Source of the DNA: Chromera velia
Lineage: Eukaryota; Sar; Chromeraceae
NCBI GenBank assembly: GCA_018398765.1
Contig: JAHBMJ010005868.1
Span: forward strand, 51,497-78,996
DNA: 27,500 bases
Reading direction: 5' to 3'
Shown here: one piece after another, positions 22,924 through 27,500 of the stretch
Position numbering within the stretch: the stretch's first letter is position 1
How the letters are laid out: the number at the start of each line of letters is the position of its first letter
The notes under the pieces: model-generated
What the model was told of the DNA's origin: nothing
The model's database searches: none
Seen by the model: the letters and a program-made list of their open reading frames with translations, nothing else
Program-made: the position numbers and the translations under genes

Positions 22924-23149
22924 CTAGTTCTCCCCATATATATAAAAAACTAAAAAAGTTAATTGCCTAACATCACTTTTACTTTTTATTTACTAGAAGA
23001 TTTATTTATTTTTTTGAAGCAGACACTTCAAATTCGATGCTCTACGATGCTCAAAGCCCAGCTGACGCACAAAAATAAAAAAATAAAAAAACTAATTTAG
23101 ATTTTGGCCTAAATTTATTTATTTTTTTTTTTACATATGGGGAGCCTAG
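22924..23149. mobile_element. Short CTAG-ended MITE
   Basis: The ends read CTAGTTCTCCCCATAT (left) and CTAGGCTCCCCATAT (right, reversed), followed on both sides by A-rich sequence. The flanks TTAGCTAG (22916-22923) and ATAGCTAG (23150-23157) match at 7 of 8 positions. Length is 226 bp. Because the flanks are themselves made of TAGC words, the target duplication is less certain than in the other elements. Confidence 0.6.
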
Positions 23150-23235
23150 ATAGCTAGCATGATAGTAGTATCGATGATCGATCATATAGTATATATATAA
23201 TTATAGTCAACTTACTTAGATTATATTAAACACAT

Positions 23236-23518
23236 TAGGGCTAATGTAAAAATTTATTTGAGTGTCGAACGTCCGATCAGTAGTAGTCAGTGGCACGTAA
23301 ACGGGCTCTAAGGGGGAGAGGGTCTTTGCATGCCAGTTAAACAAAAATAATCATTCTTCTCCACTTGTGAGTGCACCATTAAAACACATTTTTAAGTCAA
23401 AAAAACTGGGTTTTCAATCTTTTTTTCGGGGGTTGCATGCCGCTGTGGTGGAAGGTAGGGGGGGTAGGGGGGGTTTTGCGTACCACTGACATTCAAATGA
23501 ATTTTTACATGGCCCCTT
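23236..23518. mobile_element. MITE-like inverted-repeat element
   Basis: Inverted ends of 31 bp match at about 25 positions (23236-23266 against reversed 23488-23518), sharing ATGTAAAAATT and ATTTGA. The inverted match resumes further in as GTCAGTGGYACGYAAA after about 20 extra bases on the left arm. No target duplication was found and the outer ends (TAGGG / AAGGGG) lack CTAG, so this belongs to another family or is degraded. Confidence 0.5.
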
Positions 23519-23526
23519 ATGATACC

Positions 23527-24535
23527 AAGTTAGTTAGTAAATTTTCTAAAATTCTCATATAAATTCGTATATAATATTTATGTATAAGATTCAATGAGAA
23601 TCAAATTAACTAGGGTTACTAGGAATTAAAACTCAGCCTAAAACTATATACTTTAACTGCCTCAATTGATTCATTCATTGATTCATTCATTTTACTTTTA
23701 ATATTTACCTAAATTCCTTAAATACCGGAACTGGGAAACAAAGTTGTGCCTACAGGACTAGGCATGGGAAAAGATCTATAGTTAAGTATTAAGCGTTGTC
23801 TGTTTGAGCTTCTAACTCTTTATAGTTCTTAAAAACCAATGTGTCAAAATTGATGTCAATTAATTTTTGAAAGTGTACCAAAAATCGACATCGATGTTTA
23901 TTTTTGGTACACTTTTTGGGTGCACTTTTATAGGGTATAGGTAACATTTTTTATACTAGTGAAAATGCAATGAGCGCCGAAGATGGTCTTAGTGTTGATC
24001 GAAGGCGGCCGTAGGCCGCCGAAGATGACAGCATTTTGATCGATTCTAAAAAGTTCATAGCTTAGTATCAGGGGGGTAGTTGTGCCCCCAGTTATTATTT
24101 ATTACTGCTTCATCCATTCTTATATGCACTTCATGATGGCCTCAGAGTAAAAACCAAAGGACCGGCAACGATTTCCATGTCCGGGTAAATTCTGCACAAG
24201 GAAGAGACAGAGGTCAGTAAGCAATTTACAGAGCATGTAAAGTACATGCTCTTCACGACAAATGTCTTCCTTTTCATGACCTGAACTTTAAATCTGGACA
24301 TGGATAAAAGCGGAGCTTGTCGTTAATCATGAATCTCAAGTCATAAAAACAACAAAGAAAAATCGGCGGAGCTGTTGCACAAATGACACCAAGATCATGC
24401 AGGTCTGCAAGGCTTGGCCGGTGGCTTTTGTTACAGACTAAACATAAACTACCCGTTCCAAGTCAAATTACAGACAGCCTCATCGAGTCGGAAACGAAAA
24501 AGCGCATGCATTTGACCAAGAAAAGCACGCAGCCG
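23527..24535. other. AT-rich spacer, right part
   Basis: No gene was recognised. It contains the hairpin at 23870-23915 and a short GC stem GGCGGCC-GTA-GGCCGCC at 24004-24020, beside two copies of GCCGAAGATG. Composition returns to gene-like DNA from about 24100. Confidence 0.4.
23870..23915. repeat. Perfect 16-bp inverted repeat (hairpin)
   Basis: AAAGTGTACCAAAAAT at 23870-23885 is exactly inverted at 23900-23915 with a 14-nt loop. It lies in AT-rich spacer with no adjacent gene. Confidence 0.85.
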
Positions 24536-24566
24536 CACACACACACACACGCACACACACGAGAAC

Positions 24567-24636
<70 letters not shown>
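24536..24636. repeat. (CA)n-(GT)n-(GA)n microsatellite with inverted arms
   Basis: CA repeats at 24536-24560 face GT repeats from 24569 across an 8-nt spacer, then GA repeats follow to 24636. The CA and GT arms are complementary and could fold. The repeat lies about 60 bp downstream of the FHA gene stop codon, probably in its 3' UTR or flank. Confidence 0.95.
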
Positions 24637-24639
<3 letters not shown>

Positions 24640-24695
24640 CCTGCATCGTCAGACAAATGCACAGCTGGCCGTTTCATTCACCTACTTCCATTTCA

Positions 24696-27500
24696 TTAGA
24701 CCCGATTTGATCTATCTGCCCCGTTCAAAGAAACCAATGAGAAACCGACGGCCGACCTGCGTGCGACTCCAGGCTCCAACACAACGAACGTCCCGAAAGA
24801 GGGGGCCGACCGATCGTACACACGCCTGCGGGGAGAGAGAAACGACAGCGTCACGCACATGTGAACCGCGAGGGAAAGAGCAAACAACAAACAAATGATT
24901 CAACTGTTTGAGAGCCAGGTAGACATTCAGACCCTCCCGACTGCAGCCTGCAGAGAGCTTCTTGTCACGTTGCATCATTCGTGACGCGATGGCAATGGGT
25001 TGGACGCTGCTCGAATTCTCAGATTTTCTCACACAGGAGTCATATACTCATCCATCCTTCCATCCATCGATCCAGCGTTTCTTTCATGATTCAGAAAAGC
25101 AAGCAGGCAGACGAGCACAGAAACCATTGTCCACTTCTCTACTCAGTGGTGGAAAGCAGAAAATGAGTGTCCAATGAGGGCTCCTTCTTTCACGGAAAGA
25201 CTGGCAGACAAATCAACAGACTAACGAACCATTTATGCACGACAGGGTCATATCTGATGACTGCGTGCTCGAGGTCGACGGACAAAGAGGAGAGACCGCA
25301 GGAAATGCGACGGGGTGGGTCGCTGGGAGGTCTCTCCCTGCTGCCCCAACCTCTCCCAAGCCGAACGCCGTCTCTCCTCACAATGAATGCCGGGGCCCTC
25401 ATTCCCGCACCGGGAGTTCCTGGGTCCTTGCCTGTGCCTCTGCCCGTCGCTGCTGCAGCTGAAGAGACGAGAGCCTCGTTATCATCCAGAGCCAGAGACT
25501 CCATCTCACAGTCTGTGCCTGTCTGTCCGATCGAGCCTTCAAAATGGTGGGGGACCAGAAACAACACATTCTCGACTTCCTGAGAAGACCCCCCGAGATC
25601 TTCAACTGCATCGGGAGTTCCGTTGGAGGCTCCCCCGTCTCTGCTTGAGTTCTTCTTGGGGGAGACGGAGACGGCACCAGCTGCCTGGAGGGTCCCTTCT
25701 GAATGATGATCAGTTTTTCTGGAGCGCAGCAGTGTCATATCACGTGCCGTTTCCCTCTCGTGGCTGTTGAATCTTCCCTTTTCTTCCTCCCATCTTCGCT
25801 CGCAGGACAGCCACAGAGCGTCCCTTTTCCTCACGCACCGTTGGAGAAAGCGGCAGTGCGCGCTGAGGAGGCAGGTGAACCGGAAGGACCCCAGCTGAAG
25901 AATTGTCCTGGAAGCAACTCGCACAGACAGGAGCGTCACACAGAAATCGATGACTCAAGAAGACGAGTGAAATGAATGGTCCGAGGGAAAATGGCGGAGA
26001 GAGAGTTCATATTGCCATGAAGACGGCGTCTCTTCCAGTGTGTTTTTGGCGCAGCCACGTTCTATCTTGTCTCAACGTTTCAGATTACAGGGAGTGATCA
26101 AAAAGGGCAGAGAGACGGATCACCGAGATCGTCTTGACATGCACGCACTTAAACTAAAGAGAGAGGGAAACGAAGAAAACCTCTCTAACTCCCTGAAGCA
26201 CAATCAACAGACCTACCCGTGCATGAGAGTGGTGCCTCCAGGAAACCTCCCCGGGGAAGATGCAAAAGGGCTGGAGGTGGGGACCTTGAGAAAGGTCGGA
26301 AAGGCTGCAGGATCCTGTTGTGCGACGACGAAGAGCTTTGAGGGTGGACGCTGGCGGGGTGCAGAGGCAATCTGCACATGTGCGTGCATTCGGAGGCATC
26401 GGAGTGTCATCATGAAATGATAGAAAGATAAAGTCGCCACTGGGCGGAGGAGTCATGATCTTTCTTTGTGTATTGCTGCAGGTATTTACACGCGACTCTT
26501 CCTTCCAGAGATCTGCTACGTCTGTGTTCGCAAGTCGATGTGTGTGTGCGTGTGTGGGGGGGTGGGGGAGGTGGGGCATTTGTACACACATATGCACACA
26601 CACACACACACATGTGTGTGTGTGTGTGTTCCTGATTTGTCTTGCTTGTGCTCAGACATGCCAGCTGACGGTGGCTCTTTCACATCTAGGCGAGGACAAG
26701 GCATCTTGCTTCGGAAATAGAGGGAGGAGGAGCTGTCACATGCCTGTTCGATTCTTCCCGCTGACAGCAGAAGCAGAGAGGGACAAACGACTTCAAGAGA
26801 CACCGACCATAAAGTGGAAAGGAGCAATGGAAGAGACCCGGTCGATGCACACGGAGTTCCTGTCGTCGGAGCCGAAGCTGAGAGGCAGCACGTTGCGTGG
26901 AACGGCCTCTGCTTCTGCTTCCTTGTCACTTTCTGCACATAAAGAAATCCAGAGAGAAAAGAGGAGGATCCGACTCGTCAAGAAAAGGAGAGAGAGAAGG
27001 AACATAATGCCTGTGTGCCCCCATTCTCTGTTCCTGTTCTGAGTCTCTCCGATGATTTTTTTCTACCCGTGTGGCTCCCCCCATTGACCTAAATTCCAAT
27101 CATTCTTTTTTTCTGCTGTGTTCTCATTCAAAGTTGAATGTGGACCATTCATCCTTCTTGTGTCCCTTTTTGTGGATGCATGAGTGATGCCGTGTCGACG
27201 CACTGACCGATGAATTTTCCCAGAGGAACTTCCAGACGGTGTCGTCCCTCTTCTCTGTCAATGACGACTGACTCCGTCATTCTCCCGTAGCTCTCTCTCT
27301 TCAAAGCTTCTAGACATACGGCCGATAGGAATTTGGACCTTCCCTGCGGTCGGGCGGGTGTGTCCTCCTTCTCCTTGTCGTTCTCTCCTCCCTTCTTTCC
27401 ATCTGCTGCACCCTTCTCGGCGACTGCCTCGGCGGTGTCTCCCTTTTTGCGAACACGAACACCTACTAAGGATTCCTCAAAACCTCTGTCCTGGGCAAAA
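24696..27500 (-). CDS. Protein with two FHA-like segments, 3' part of gene, six exons seen
   Basis: The gene enters from the right edge. Exons in transcript order: 27500-27208 (partial), 26932-26808, 26371-26217, 25907-25839, 25718-25230, 24825-24696. All junction phases agree and give 419 residues ending in TAA. The early part is charged (many K/E/D). The segment from LPLSFGSDDRNSVCIDRVSS through LMHGTILQLGSFRFTCLLS resembles a divergent FHA domain, split over exons 2-4. After a Ser/Gly-rich linker, exon 5 has GVRLGRGWGSRERP and LSVDLEHAVIRYDPVVHKW, continued in exon 6 by RVYDRSAPSFGTFVVLEPG. This follows the FHA order GR, S-x-x-HA, GT (the S-x-x-H here is S-V-D-L-E-H, one residue longer). 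FHA domains bind phosphothreonine peptides in signalling. The second copy stops soon after GTFV, so its last strands are missing or lie in exons I did not find. A donor-like site (CGCAG|GTCGGCC) lies within exon 6. The family was not identified further. Confidence 0.6.
26596..26629. repeat. (CA)n(TG)n perfect palindrome in FHA-gene intron
   Basis: CA repeats pass through ATG directly into TG repeats, giving a loop-free 17-bp inverted repeat inside the intron 26372-26807. Confidence 0.9.

Noticed and set aside
24900-25031. Candidate extra FHA-gene exon (frame with ENSSSVQPIAIASRMM and GLNVYLALKQ)
   Set aside because: Codon use is coding-like, but it lacks a good donor, and direct joining of 25230 to 24825 is in phase and restores a continuous FHA strand (HKW-RVYDRSAPSFGTFV).
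1-27500. tRNA or rRNA genes, CRISPR arrays, bacterial operons
   Set aside because: Reading both strands gave no cloverleaf with a convincing B box, no rRNA stretch and no spaced direct-repeat array; the gene structure is eukaryotic.

Overview
The window is nuclear DNA from an intron-rich, moderately GC-rich eukaryote. The best guess is a chromerid or other alveolate alga, for example a Chromera-like organism. The guess rests on the CCCH finger followed by an HLC motif, GC3-rich codons, introns of about 220-580 nt with GTNNGT donors, abundant microsatellites and an IRP1-type aconitase. No taxonomic search was possible, so this is inference.

Left end (1-1715): the 5' part of a short-chain dehydrogenase/reductase-like gene with a signal peptide runs off the left edge on the minus strand. 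It is divergent from a plus-strand CCCH zinc-finger reading frame that an in-frame TAG interrupts just before the finger. About 2600-5100 is AT-rich, gene-poor spacer. It holds a clear nested pair of short non-autonomous DNA transposons with CTAG termini and 8-bp target duplications (hAT-like).

Centre (5644-20217): two long multi-exon genes lie head to head. On the minus strand is a large ubiquitin-specific protease of about 2018 aa in seven exons, with its catalytic Cys, His and Asn/Asp boxes and two zinc-ribbon CxxC pairs spread over exons 3-7. On the plus strand is a complete aconitase/IRP1-type hydratase of 890 aa in ten exons, with all three Fe-S cysteines. A spacer of about 0.7 kb with a CpG-rich core separates their start codons.

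Right end (20218-27500): after the aconitase 3' flank comes a second AT-rich spacer with three more inverted-repeat elements, two of them with CTAG ends and 8-bp target duplications. A minus-strand, multi-exon gene follows that enters from the right edge. Its spliced product has two FHA-like segments and ends at 24696.

The genes show no common pathway; each is a separate housekeeping or signalling function. The most unusual signals are (i) a family of small CTAG-ended elements confined to AT-rich spacers, one inserted in another, and (ii) a shared 5' splice-site extension, GTCNGTC, which in several introns runs straight into tetranucleotide repeats.
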